Source of the DNA: Pirellula sp.
Lineage (GTDB): Bacteria > Planctomycetota > Planctomycetia > Pirellulales > Pirellulaceae
Reading direction: 5' to 3'
NCBI GenBank assembly: GCA_021736575.1
Contig: JAIPFP010000034.1
Location: forward strand, 1 to 35,095
DNA: 35,095 nucleotides
Below, in pieces: positions 25,264-33,901 of the stretch. How positions within the stretch are numbered: the stretch's first letter is position 1; each line of letters starts with the position of its first letter. The notes beneath the pieces were generated by a model, which worked only from the letters and a program-made list of their open reading frames with translations, made no database searches and was not told where the DNA came from. A program made the position numbers and the translations under genes.

Positions 25264-25661
25264 ACCGAGTCCCGATTGTCATTGAGCCTGAAGCCAAGTC
25301 AGATATCCGTTTGGCCCGGGACTACTACCCTGACAAAGGCGACCAGACATCGGATCGTTTCAGGGATGAGTTGAGTCAGATATTCGAGCTACTGTCGCGC
25401 CATCCCGAAGCCGTTGCTGTCGCTTTTGGTCGTACGCGTCTCAAACCAATGGGATACTTCCCGTATGTGATCGGATACATCTATTTCGAAGGTGTTGACC
25501 GGGAGAGTGGGCTCTTCGTAGTTTCATCTCTTGCCAACAGAACTTACGGGGCGGCGATCACAACACCTCGACCTACGATTATGCTGCACATCAGCACTCG
25601 AATGCAACCGTACGCGTTGGAACTCTTGCAAAGCGAAGGCCAACTCAACAAAAGTGTCTAG
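25260..25661 (+). CDS. ParE/RelE-type toxin with atypical tail
   Basis: A 133-residue protein from GTG 25260. The first 85 residues fit ParE: IEPEAKSDIRLARDYY, DRFRDELSQIFELLSRHPEA, and RLKPMGYFPYVIGYIYF. The usual ending (VLAVLHGRRDP) is not found; the strand FVVSSLANRT is followed by about 40 unrelated residues. A frameshift near 25540 or a recent 3' exchange could explain this, so the toxin may be inactive. ParE toxins poison DNA gyrase. Confidence 0.7.
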   Translation: MNRVPIVIEPEAKSDIRLARDYYPDKGDQTSDRFRDELSQIFELLSRHPEAVAVAFGRTRLKPMGYFPYVIGYIYFEGVDRESGLFVVSSLANRTYGAAITTPRPTIMLHISTRMQPYALELLQSEGQLNKSV

Positions 25662-25683
25662 ACCTAACTTTGGAAACTCGGTT

Positions 25684-25709
25684 GCGGGTCAGATACGCGG
25701 GTCAGACAC
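25684..25709. repeat. 13-bp tandem repeat GCGGGTCAGAYAC
   Basis: Two copies in tandem (25684-25696 and 25697-25709), differing at one base. GGGTCAGAC followed by GGTTTTCGG is like short REP elements linked to IS200-type transposases; the link is inferred. A 6-bp hairpin, CGATTT/AAATCG, follows at 25722-25738. The 268-base gap holds no gene. Confidence 0.5.
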
Positions 25710-25793
25710 GGTTTTCGGTTTCGATTTGATTGAAATCGCTGAAATCCGACAGTGGCAGTTGTTGGGCCATCGTTTTCTTAGAGCGGGGAAGTT

Positions 25794-25823
25794 TTGGAAT
25801 CGGAAGCCGCTGAATGCTATAAT
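25794..25823 (+). promoter_or_regulatory. Candidate promoter of the response regulator gene
   Basis: TTGGAA (25794-25799), 18-base spacer, and a perfect TATAAT (25818-25823). Transcription would start near 25830, about 100 bases before ATG 25930. Confidence 0.5.
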
Positions 25824-25929
25824 CGGATAGACAGTCGAGAGCTGGACCGAGCGTTGGTGCCTGGGCTGCAGGAAGTGTTTGTAAGTTGTTTGGCTACTAA
25901 TTCAAGTTTTGGAACGTGGAAATGGTCTC

Positions 25930-26562
25930 ATGACAAATAGAATCTTGTTCGTGGACGATCATGAAATCGTACGTCTGGGCTTGCGGCAGATGCTGTCGAA
26001 TTCGGAAAACGAAATCTCAGAGGAAGCGCACACAGCCGAGCAGGGCTACAACAAGTTCTTGACGGGCAAGTTCCATTTGGTCATTACTGATATCCGAATT
26101 CCTGGCGTCGATGGCTTGCAACTCTTAGGCAAGATCAAAAACCACACGCCAACCCAGCCAGTCTTGATCTTTTCGACGTACGACAATCCGACATATGCGG
26201 CACGGGCTGTAGCACTTGGGGCAAACGGATATTTGTTGAAAACCGATTCGCAGGAAAAGATCGTCGATGCGATTAATAGCGCGGCGAAAGGGGAGAACAT
26301 CTGGAGTCGTGAGGAACTTCGTCGTGTAACAGGGGCACTTGCAGCGATGCGAGTTGGCAATGATTGCGAGATACCGCTGACACAGCGCGAAGGCGAAGTG
26401 CTAAAGCAACTCGCCAGTGGGCTCACCAACAAGGAGATAGCCATGTCGCTGGGTATCAGTTACGAAACCGTCAAGGAGCACGTACAGCACATATTGAGAA
26501 AAATCGGCGTATCGGACCGAACCCAAGCAGCCGTATGGGCCGTTCGCAAGAACCTCGTTTAG
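25930..26562 (+). CDS. NarL/LuxR-type response regulator
   Basis: A 210-residue two-domain regulator. The receiver has the acidic pair DD at 9-10, the phospho-acceptor D54 (LVITDIRIPG), a switch Ser in IFSTYD and the Lys of GYLLKTDS. A linker leads to a LuxR helix-turn-helix (about 148-205: LTQREGEVLKQLASGLTNKEIAMSLGISYETVKEHVQHIL). Starting at ATG 25930 gives the standard MTNRILFVDDHE opening. No sensor kinase is encoded nearby, so it is an orphan here. The nfeD-like gene begins 61 bases later on the same strand and may share its transcript. Confidence 0.92.
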   Translation: MTNRILFVDDHEIVRLGLRQMLSNSENEISEEAHTAEQGYNKFLTGKFHLVITDIRIPGVDGLQLLGKIKNHTPTQPVLIFSTYDNPTYAARAVALGANGYLLKTDSQEKIVDAINSAAKGENIWSREELRRVTGALAAMRVGNDCEIPLTQREGEVLKQLASGLTNKEIAMSLGISYETVKEHVQHILRKIGVSDRTQAAVWAVRKNLV

Positions 26563-26622
26563 CATTTATCCTTTGGCCAACCCTCGTTTCAGTAATCTAG
26601 CCCAACAAACAAGTGTTTTTCA

Positions 26623-28803
26623 ATGTGCTATCAACCCATTTTTTTTTCCGCCGTACTTTTGTTGGCTAGCCAATTGCTTGGTGAACCCGCCAACGGTGCG
26701 AACCAGCTAGGCCCGGATAGTCGGCTTGCCACGCTTGTCCCCGTTGAATTTCCACTTACTTCGTCGAGCGAAACACGACTGCGTGAAACTCTGGAACGCA
26801 TTGGCAATCGGTCGAGCGGAACCGACCGCCCATTGGTCGTGCTTGAGTTCATTTCGGGTCGCAGTTCGAACCAAAACAATGAGGATAATGTAATTGGCCG
26901 TGGCACGTCGTTCGAGCGAGCACTCGGTTTGGCCCGCTGGCTCAGCGGGCCAAAGGGGAGCCGCATTCGGAGCGTTGCCTATCTGCCGAATTCGATAAGT
27001 GGGCATGCGGTGCTAGTCGCATTAGGGTGCGAGGAGATTGCGATCGCGGCGACTTCTGAAATTGGGCGAGCGGGCATCGACGAAGCTGCCATCGATGCCA
27101 CGGTCCGGCAGGCATACTTAGACGTTTCCGCTCGGCGCAGTGCCTTTCCGGCGGCGGCGGTCCTGTCCCTCATCGATCCCTTGGAGTCACTCGTTCGAAT
27201 CGAAATGGTTGGCGGTGCCACGGAGTACACGACAGCACCCCAGCTTGCCCAAAAGAAACGCGCAGAAACCGCCTGGAATGAAACTCAGCTCGTACCAGCC
27301 AATCAGATGGCTGTCTTCGTTGGGCAGGAACTTAGAACGTGGCGCTGGGTTGCACACATTGCAAACGATCGAGAGCAACTTGCTCAAGCCCTGAAACTGA
27401 GTCGACCCATAACCGAACAACCCGTATTTGAAGGTGAGCGGGTGGCAATTCGACTTCATCTAAGGGGGATCGTCTCATCGCGACAAGTGAATCGCAATAT
27501 TCGTGCGATCGAGGAAGGCTTGAATCGAAAAGAGGTTAACTTGATCTTGATCGAGGTTGATTCGGCAGGCGGTAACCTGAGCGAAAGTCTCCGATTGGCG
27601 CAGTATCTCGCGGACATCCCGTCGGATCGAGCGGAAGTTGTGAGCTACATTAGCGGGTCAGCGCTGGGCGATGCCGCTTTGATTCCGTTGGCAAGCGATA
27701 CGATCTTGATGCATCCTGAGGCAAAATTGGGTGGCCCTGGAGAAGCGACGATTTCGCCAGCGATTTGCAAAGAAAAAAAGTCTGCTTTGAACGAGTTTGC
27801 GAAGTCCGCGGGTAGATCGGACGGCGAAGTGCTCGGCTGCATTTGTCCTGAAATGCAGATCTTTGAATACAACGCATTCGACGGTCGCAAACAATGGTCA
27901 AATCCGCAATGGATTGTTGACGATCCCGACTTGCCTCAATGGAACCAGGGAGAACAGATTTCCTTTCAGAACGGTTTGGGTTTTAACAAAGCGAATGAGA
28001 TGGGGCTTGTGGCTGACAAGGCAATTTCGTTGGAAGTTGTCGGAAATCGGTTCGGAATAGATGAGTTGCCAAAAGAAGTGCAAACGAACGCGACAGAACA
28101 GTACGTCGAATGGTTGGCGGGTCAAGGCTGGCTATCGATGTTGTTGTTCCTCGTTGGAATTGTATGCCTGAGCGCCGAGCTTAGCACGCCTGGGATCGGG
28201 GTCGCAGGCTTAATGTCCGCGGTTTGCTTCTTGCTGTTTTTTTGGATCCATCTCTTTCAAGGTACTGTGGAGTGGCTTGAGATCCTTCTCATTGCAGCTG
28301 GCGTGATTTGCTTGGCACTCGAGCTGTTCGTTCTGCCTGGCTTTGGTGTCTTTGGAATTACGGGCGTTGTTTTGCTTGCGGTAGGGTTATTGCTTGCTGG
28401 GCAAACGTTTGTGTTTCCCACAAACGAATATCAGTGGCAACGTACAGCCACAGGAATCGGTCAACTTGGTCTGATTGTTTTGACGCTCATGGCAGGTGCG
28501 ATCCTATTCCGAAAGCAACTCGCCAACCTACCTATGGTGAGATGGTTTGCACTTCAACCGCCCAAAGAAGACAAAGAGCTGATCGCATTGGTGCAAGTGG
28601 AGGAAGAGCTGCGGTCGTTGATGGGTTGGCATGGACTCACGCTGTCCCGATGCAATCCCTCCGGCAAAGCGGCGATTGGCGATCGAATTTATGGAGTGGC
28701 GAGCCAAGATGCTTGGATCGATGAGGACACAGACATCGAAGTCGTCGGTCTCCAAGGGCGTACACTCATCGTCAAGCAACGCGTAAGACACAGCAACGCG
28801 TAA
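26623..28803 (+). CDS. NfeD/ClpP-class membrane serine protease family protein
   Basis: A 726-residue protein: signal peptide (ILF-like run at residues 6-22), two tandem ClpP-like domains (about 60-215 and 270-450), four or more membrane helices (about 505-630: GWLSMLLFLVGIVCLSAELS, GVAGLMSAVCFLLFFW, ILLIAAGVICLALELF), and a C-terminal OB fold (GLTLSRCNPSGKAAIGDRIYG). NfeD proteins work with flotillin-like partners in membrane quality control; no flotillin gene is near. The first ClpP-like domain has a serine in the expected loop (SISGHAVL). The second has ALGDAALI, where serine seems replaced by glycine, so activity is doubtful. The gene ends in a 17-bp tandem duplication. Confidence 0.82.
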   Translation: MCYQPIFFSAVLLLASQLLGEPANGANQLGPDSRLATLVPVEFPLTSSSETRLRETLERIGNRSSGTDRPLVVLEFISGRSSNQNNEDNVIGRGTSFERALGLARWLSGPKGSRIRSVAYLPNSISGHAVLVALGCEEIAIAATSEIGRAGIDEAAIDATVRQAYLDVSARRSAFPAAAVLSLIDPLESLVRIEMVGGATEYTTAPQLAQKKRAETAWNETQLVPANQMAVFVGQELRTWRWVAHIANDREQLAQALKLSRPITEQPVFEGERVAIRLHLRGIVSSRQVNRNIRAIEEGLNRKEVNLILIEVDSAGGNLSESLRLAQYLADIPSDRAEVVSYISGSALGDAALIPLASDTILMHPEAKLGGPGEATISPAICKEKKSALNEFAKSAGRSDGEVLGCICPEMQIFEYNAFDGRKQWSNPQWIVDDPDLPQWNQGEQISFQNGLGFNKANEMGLVADKAISLEVVGNRFGIDELPKEVQTNATEQYVEWLAGQGWLSMLLFLVGIVCLSAELSTPGIGVAGLMSAVCFLLFFWIHLFQGTVEWLEILLIAAGVICLALELFVLPGFGVFGITGVVLLAVGLLLAGQTFVFPTNEYQWQRTATGIGQLGLIVLTLMAGAILFRKQLANLPMVRWFALQPPKEDKELIALVQVEEELRSLMGWHGLTLSRCNPSGKAAIGDRIYGVASQDAWIDEDTDIEVVGLQGRTLIVKQRVRHSNA

Positions 28804-28809
28804 GACACA
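28776..28809 (+). repeat. 17-bp tandem duplication at the nfeD-like stop codon
   Basis: Two perfect copies (28776-28792 and 28793-28809). Because 17 is not a multiple of three, the second copy is read in a different frame and supplies the TAA stop. With one copy the frame would run on past this point, so the duplication fixed the present C-terminus. Confidence 0.8.
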
Positions 28810-28921
28810 GCCGACAAAAGGTGCAGGCACGCTCCGCCGTGCCGTTAGCGGTCAAGCTTTTGCCAGGATTCCAGGTGGACGGCACATAGAATGTGCCTAC
28901 TACTTTGACTGTTGTCGGCTG
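28808..28921. mobile_element. Small element with 10-bp terminal inverted repeats
   Basis: CAGCCGACAA (28808-28817) and TTGTCGGCTG (28912-28921) are perfect inverted repeats bounding 114 bases. Inside are two hairpins: GGCACG/CGTGCC (28826-28831, 28838-28843) and GGCACA/TGTGCC (28881-28886, 28892-28897). It resembles a MITE or composite REP; no protein is encoded. It may also end transcription of the preceding gene. Confidence 0.5.
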
Positions 28922-28993
28922 ATTCGCGCAAGGTAACGATCGCAGTGGTTTACACTTTGGAGCGGAACAACCCAAGCTGTCCGTTGAGGATCC

Positions 28994-29299
28994 TCAAGCG
29001 ACCCGTTTCATTTGTTGGTAGGTCAAGAGGACTTCGTACAGGTCCCGGGTGATTACGACCGGGTCGTCAGCAAAGTCGCTTACCCAATGGAGTCGATTGA
29101 CGCTCGATTGCAGGAGTGCTGGCATTATATCCCGGATTCGAACGGCTACCGTTTCGAAAGTCTCCGTCGGTGTTGGGGTGTAAAGCTTAACGACGTGCGT
29201 GTCAATCGAGGCCGGTTTGGTGGTTGTCTCCGTTCCACAGTAATCTGCATCGCACGTGGCATGATCCAAACCGACGACTCGAAAAACGGACTTGTTCAT
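28994..29299 (-). CDS. Hypothetical protein
   Basis: A 101-residue frame starting MNKSVFRVVGLDHATC. The C-terminal half reads like real protein (RIRDIMPALLQSSVNRLHWV, DDPVVITRDLYEVLLTYQQM), whereas the plus-strand frame across the same bases is less protein-like. No family recognised and no clear ribosome site. Bases 29300-29679 to its right hold only the promoter described below and the leader of the next gene. Confidence 0.4.
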   Translation of the reverse strand: MNKSVFRVVGLDHATCDADYCGTETTTKPASIDTHVVKLYTPTPTETFETVAVRIRDIMPALLQSSVNRLHWVSDFADDPVVITRDLYEVLLTYQQMKRVA

Positions 29300-29493
29300 A
29301 AAGAAAAGGACTTCCGAAATTGGCGAAACCGAACCGCAAACAAATGCAACACACAGCGGTTTAGATCGACTGCGTTGACTTTAACGCTTGAGTCCTTTTT
29401 CCTAAATTGAGCATTTCATGACCACGAAATGCCCTGGAAGAGGTGTTTCGCGGCATCAATTGGGCTTGTTCTTGCCGCAGAACGGCGGAAAGC

Positions 29494-29522
29494 TTGACAA
29501 TTTAGTGCGACTCCCCTAGATT
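29494..29522 (+). promoter_or_regulatory. Sigma70-type promoter for the Tex-like gene
   Basis: A perfect TTGACA (29494-29499), 17-base spacer, and TAGATT (29517-29522, four of six consensus bases). It predicts a leader of about 150 bases before ATG 29680. Confidence 0.55.
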
Positions 29523-29679
29523 CCCAGTCTTGTTTGGATGCATGCATCCCATTGCACCCGTTGTGCGTTACGACTCCCTTAACGTGAAGGACTTCAAACT
29601 TCGATTTCGGACTCTGAATCAAACGACCCTCTCGTGGATTTAGAGCCAACATGATTCGCAGATTGAACCAGTTTGACCT

Positions 29680-32600
29680 ATGAAAGATATTCAAGCGATC
29701 GCGCGTTATATGCGCCTTCCCGAAGACCAACTCAAGTTTCCGATCGAGTTGCTCAATCAAGGTTACGAACCAAACTATCTTGCAAACTATCGTCCGGACG
29801 AACTTGGAAGTATTGACGAGCAGACTCTGTCGATCCTGCGCCGTGCGCTGAACTACTCAGAATCGCTCAAAGTCCACAAGGAAAAAGTCCAGCAAACGCT
29901 TGAGCGCGAACAGCAATGGAACGAAACCGTTTCATCCGTTATTTCGCAAGCAAATACGATTTCTCAAGTTGACACGGTCATCCGGCACCTTAGGGCGAGG
30001 CGTAACTCACGGAGTATCGCAGAGAAGTGCCCACAGGTGGAGTCAGTCGGGCAAGCGATTTTGACGATGCAGGGGGACCCGCCAAAGGATCTTTTGGCTT
30101 GGGTCGCCGAAACGGCATCTGTGCCTTTGGAGCAGGCCGCAGATGTACTTGAGAACACAAAGCGATGGATGGTACACCTGCTGAGCGAAGACGTTAGGTT
30201 AATGCAAGACCTACAGCTTACGATTCTTAAGCGGGCGAGCATTTCAGTCAAAGTGCTTCCGGACCCACCCAGGGGTAGCGATGAAGAAAAACGGCTTGAG
30301 CACTCAGAGAACATCTCGCCAGTTTTGCAGAATGCTGCGACGACAATGGTCACGAGTGAATCAACATCACGATCACCTGTCCTCGCCGATGACGTTGCTC
30401 ACCCAACATCGGAGATAGGCGATCAAGCCGAAAACGGTGAGGCCAAAACGGAACTAGCCGCAGACGTCCAAGTCAGCAGTGACTCAACGAACCAAGAGTC
30501 GATAACTACTTCGTCAACCGACGTGCAGTCTGAGGAACTAACAGCGTCGGCGCCAGACCAGGCCATGGATGACAACCAGGTCCTAGGCGACCCATCGCAT
30601 ACAACGCCTAATTTGGCTTCGACCGCACCGTTGATCGTGGATTTTCAGCAAGGCAAAAAGCCGGGTAAGGGGCTCAAAACCAAGACCCTTTCCGATAAGC
30701 AATTGTCTCCGCGGCAACGTCGACGAAAATGGTTGCGAAGCATCTTGGAATCCTACTCCAAACTTCGAAAGCCTCTATCGGCATTAACACCGTATCAAAT
30801 CCTCATGCTGTCGCGAGGGCAACGATCACAGATCGTTTCGATCCAGTTTCATTACGACGAAAAACCGTTGGTCCAAGTCTGCCGAGAATCGCTTTGTCCC
30901 GGGCGCCACCCGATGCACTATTGGCTTGTTGAAATTGCAGAAGAAGGCTTGCGAAGCCATATATTGCCTCGATTGCATCAAGACGTTTTCGCCATCCTAG
31001 AAGAAGACGCACATACCGACCTTACCGAAGCCGCAGTCGTGCATTTGCAAGCATCCCTGCTGCAACGACCTGTTCGTGGACACCGCATTCTCGTCATCGA
31101 TGCGATCGGTCCCAAGATGGCGGCCGTTTCGATCGTGGATGCGGAGGGAAATGTTGTCTTCACCAATGAGATCGCTTGCAACAGCAATCGAGCGGATGTC
31201 GTTGCTCAAAATGTGGTTTCCCTCGGCCAGTGGATCCATGAACACAAGGTGACACTATTGGCGCTTTCCAACGGTCCAGCCCGTCGCTACTTGATCCATA
31301 CCGTTTCCGAATTGCTCAAGCAGTCCGCCGATGGTTCGCTCTATTGGACAATGGTCGACCGAGCGGGTGCGGACGGATATTGCATGTCTCGTGGATGCCT
31401 GGTCGAGTTGCCCCGCATCTCGCGTCGACATCGAGCGGCAACCTGGCTAGCTTGGAGGCTACAAGATCCGCTCAAGCAAATTCTCAAGGTCGATCCAGTT
31501 CGACTGCGATTAGGATCGTATCAACGCGAATTGCCGCAACGCGAACTTGAGGCCGCGCTTCAAGATGCCGTTTCTGCCGCCATCACGAAAGCTGGCGTCG
31601 ACGTGTTTTATGCCAACGTCGATGTGCTCAAACGAATCCCAGGGATGACCACAGATGCTGCCAAGGCCGTCGTGCAAGCCTGTCACGACGACAAAATCAC
31701 GAACCGAGAAGCTCTCATGAGCGTTCTTCGTGAACATTTGTCGGAGATGCATGCTCGACAAGCAATCGGTTTCCTGAAAGTATATAGCAGCAGCAATACG
31801 CTCGATGGAACCACCGTTCATCCCGATGATTATCGGTTGGCCGAGCGCTTGGTTGCACATGCAAACATAACGATGCCCGCTGCGGCTCCCGACAATTGGA
31901 CGAAGCCAAACTACGCAGAGCTCGATGTTGCACATGCTGCAGCAACGATTGAACATGCCAAGCAAGTCACCGAAGAACCGTTTGCCGGTTCTCTAGAACT
32001 TGAAGACGCAGGTGGTGAAATAGGTTCCGAAGAAGCGGTCCAGTCGTCCGATGCGTCACCGACGAATAACAGTACCACGGAAGTCGAAGTACCGTCTAAC
32101 ACAGTACCGTCTAACACAGTACCGTCTGACACAGTACCGTCTGACACAGTACCGTCTGACACAGTACCGTCTGACACAGTACCGTCTGAAACAGCATCGT
32201 CGGACGGATCCGCAGTCGCTACAGGGGGCGTACCAGGCTCCGAATCGGTTGCCGAATCCACCAGCGACACGACACCCGCGTCCGTATCCGATGCGGGTGA
32301 ATCGAATCAACCAATGGTTCCTCTGACGCCCCGCAGTTCCGTTCCGATGCCTCCGATCCCGACTGCGGCAATGGAACGACCAACGCTGTCGATCGACGTC
32401 GAACGCCTTGCGCGGAGTTGGCAAGTTGGACGAGAGAAGATGAAGCGTGTCGCAAACTGTTTGCAGTTCTCGTTTGCAGACAGTCGAGATTTTCAATTCC
32501 CAATGCCTCTGCTCTGCAAAGTGCCACGACTGGACAACCTCCAAAGTGGCATGATGCTCCAGGCTCTCGTCATTGGTGTCGCCGACTTTGGTGTGTTTGT

Positions 32601-33381
32601 GGACCTTGGGCCTGACTGCAGCGGCCTGATCCATATCAGCCGGTTGGCCCCTGACTTCATTGAGGATCCGCATCAGTTCGTTCAAGTTGGGGACCTCGTG
32701 CCGGTTTGGGTGCTCAACGTTGACGAAAAGAAAAAGCGAGTTTCGTTGACAGCCATACCACCCGGAACACCGTCGCGGCGAAGTGAACACGGTTCTTCAG
32801 GGCCCAACGAGGGGTCGCAGGACCGAGGTGGACAAGGACGTGGCAATCAAGCTGGAGGCGACAATCGAAATCAACGAAACGATCGAAATCAGACCGGCGC
32901 TCGCGATAGCGGACCACGCCAAAGTCAACCTCAATCGGCCGATCGGACCGGCCGGCCGGCTGGCTCTGGTTCTGGGGGGGACCGCAGTCGAAGCTCAGGC
33001 GGAGATAGCCGCAGCAGTCAAGGCGGCGGAAATCGTGGCGGCAAGTCCTTTGGACGCGATGGCAATCGCGACCGTGGTCGAAACAATTCGGAATCCGCCG
33101 ATTCATCACAGTCTCGTAGACCAACTCGAGTTGACCCACCCAAGCCGGTGACCCCGATTAGCGATGCCATGCAAAAGGGGAAAGAACCATTGCGATCTTT
33201 CTCCGACCTTCTCCAGTTTATCAAGAAGTCCAAGGATGAACCAACGGTAGAACAAACTGCTACACCAGAGTTGGAGACGAGCGTTCGTTCTTCAGACGCT
33301 CAAAACGAAACGCCGGTAGAGAACAGTTCGCAAGGCGTTGAAACTACGGATCGCGGAGACGCGTCCGCACCCTCCGCCTGA
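29680..33381 (+). CDS. Enlarged Tex-like RNA-binding protein
   Basis: A 1233-residue relative of the transcription accessory protein Tex (normally about 750-800). In order: Tex N-terminal helical region (residues 1-200: IARYMRLPEDQLKFPIELLNQG, SIDEQTLSILRRAL); an acidic, Ser/Thr-rich insert (about 205-330); a continued core; a YqgF/RNase H-like domain (467-560: GHRILVIDAIGPKMAAVSIVD); helix-hairpin-helix repeats (637-730: VDVLKRIPGMTTDAAKAVVQ, LDGTTVHPDDY); a second low-complexity insert (about 760-905) holding a pentapeptide minisatellite; an S1 domain (954-1027: GMMLQALVIGVADFGVFVDL, SGLIHISRLA); and a basic Gly/Arg/Asn/Gln-rich tail (1030-1120). S1 and tail point to RNA binding. It ends eight bases before the next gene. 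Confidence 0.88.
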   Translation: MKDIQAIARYMRLPEDQLKFPIELLNQGYEPNYLANYRPDELGSIDEQTLSILRRALNYSESLKVHKEKVQQTLEREQQWNETVSSVISQANTISQVDTVIRHLRARRNSRSIAEKCPQVESVGQAILTMQGDPPKDLLAWVAETASVPLEQAADVLENTKRWMVHLLSEDVRLMQDLQLTILKRASISVKVLPDPPRGSDEEKRLEHSENISPVLQNAATTMVTSESTSRSPVLADDVAHPTSEIGDQAENGEAKTELAADVQVSSDSTNQESITTSSTDVQSEELTASAPDQAMDDNQVLGDPSHTTPNLASTAPLIVDFQQGKKPGKGLKTKTLSDKQLSPRQRRRKWLRSILESYSKLRKPLSALTPYQILMLSRGQRSQIVSIQFHYDEKPLVQVCRESLCPGRHPMHYWLVEIAEEGLRSHILPRLHQDVFAILEEDAHTDLTEAAVVHLQASLLQRPVRGHRILVIDAIGPKMAAVSIVDAEGNVVFTNEIACNSNRADVVAQNVVSLGQWIHEHKVTLLALSNGPARRYLIHTVSELLKQSADGSLYWTMVDRAGADGYCMSRGCLVELPRISRRHRAATWLAWRLQDPLKQILKVDPVRLRLGSYQRELPQRELEAALQDAVSAAITKAGVDVFYANVDVLKRIPGMTTDAAKAVVQACHDDKITNREALMSVLREHLSEMHARQAIGFLKVYSSSNTLDGTTVHPDDYRLAERLVAHANITMPAAAPDNWTKPNYAELDVAHAAATIEHAKQVTEEPFAGSLELEDAGGEIGSEEAVQSSDASPTNNSTTEVEVPSNTVPSNTVPSDTVPSDTVPSDTVPSDTVPSETASSDGSAVATGGVPGSESVAESTSDTTPASVSDAGESNQPMVPLTPRSSVPMPPIPTAAMERPTLSIDVERLARSWQVGREKMKRVANCLQFSFADSRDFQFPMPLLCKVPRLDNLQSGMMLQALVIGVADFGVFVDLGPDCSGLIHISRLAPDFIEDPHQFVQVGDLVPVWVLNVDEKKKRVSLTAIPPGTPSRRSEHGSSGPNEGSQDRGGQGRGNQAGGDNRNQRNDRNQTGARDSGPRQSQPQSADRTGRPAGSGSGGDRSRSSGGDSRSSQGGGNRGGKSFGRDGNRDRGRNNSESADSSQSRRPTRVDPPKPVTPISDAMQKGKEPLRSFSDLLQFIKKSKDEPTVEQTATPELETSVRSSDAQNETPVENSSQGVETTDRGDASAPSA
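32089..32193 (+). repeat. 15-bp in-frame minisatellite
   Basis: Seven tandem 15-base units, GTACCGTCTRACACA, from 32089. Two carry A and the next ones G at the variable base; the last is slightly altered, and a diverged eighth follows. Read in the Tex-like frame they give VPSNT/VPSDT pentapeptides. There are no spacers, so it is not CRISPR. Confidence 0.95.
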
Positions 33382-33388
33382 GAATGAC

Positions 33389-33874
33389 ATGTCTGATTTT
33401 GACGACAAGCTAAAGAAAGCCGCTGCCCGCGGAGCAAATCGGGCAAGTTCATCCCAATCGGAATCTGAGCGGAAGCGGATAGAGGCCGAGGAGTTTCGTG
33501 CTCTCCATTCTAAAATTAGGTTGGAGCTCTCAGAACGTATCGAAACGGTCATGAAGAAGGTTGCAGATCTGTTTCCCGGCTTTCGATACCAAACCGTGTT
33601 CGGGGATGCCGGTTGGGGCGGAGCGTGTGTGAGAGATGATTTGTACATCGAACGGGGCCGTCGCGAGAACAAGTATAGTCGGTTTGAGATGGCTGTCCGA
33701 CCCATTAACGAATTTCACATCTTGGACTTGCAAGCCAAGGGTACGATCGCAAATCGAGAGCTACTGACCCGTAGTTTCTATCAGCCGCTGGGTGAAGTGG
33801 ATCTGGGTAAGTTTCGAGATCTAATCGACAACTGGGCGTTGACCTATGCCGAACTCTACGCCGCAAATCGATAG
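33389..33874 (+). CDS. Small soluble protein of unknown function
   Basis: A 161-residue protein starting MSDFDDKLKKAAARG. The first 45 residues are highly charged and probably helical (RKRIEAEEFRALHSKIRLEL). The rest looks globular: PGFRYQTVFGDAGWGGACVR, FEMAVRPINEFHILDLQAKG, FYQPLGEVDLGKFRDLIDNW. I do not recognise a family. ATG 33389 is eight bases after the Tex-like stop, so the two are likely in one transcript; a role with it is unproven. It converges on comEC. Confidence 0.7.
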   Translation: MSDFDDKLKKAAARGANRASSSQSESERKRIEAEEFRALHSKIRLELSERIETVMKKVADLFPGFRYQTVFGDAGWGGACVRDDLYIERGRRENKYSRFEMAVRPINEFHILDLQAKGTIANRELLTRSFYQPLGEVDLGKFRDLIDNWALTYAELYAANR

Positions 33875-33901
33875 ACCGTTCTACGATGGATCTAGCGATC
33901 C

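Noticed and set aside
29012-29410. 132-codon plus-strand frame
   Set aside because: It overlaps a more protein-like minus-strand frame, has no clear ribosome site, and matches no family.
29416-29760. 114-codon minus-strand frame
   Set aside because: It covers the promoter, leader and first 27 codons of the Tex-like gene and looks non-coding.
32089-32193. Possible CRISPR array
   Set aside because: Units are 15 bases with no spacers and are in frame within a long coding gene.
32056-32790. 244-codon minus-strand frame opposite the Tex-like gene
   Set aside because: It is a shadow of the minisatellite and GC-rich coding DNA; its repetitive RRYCV pattern simply mirrors the plus-strand repeats.
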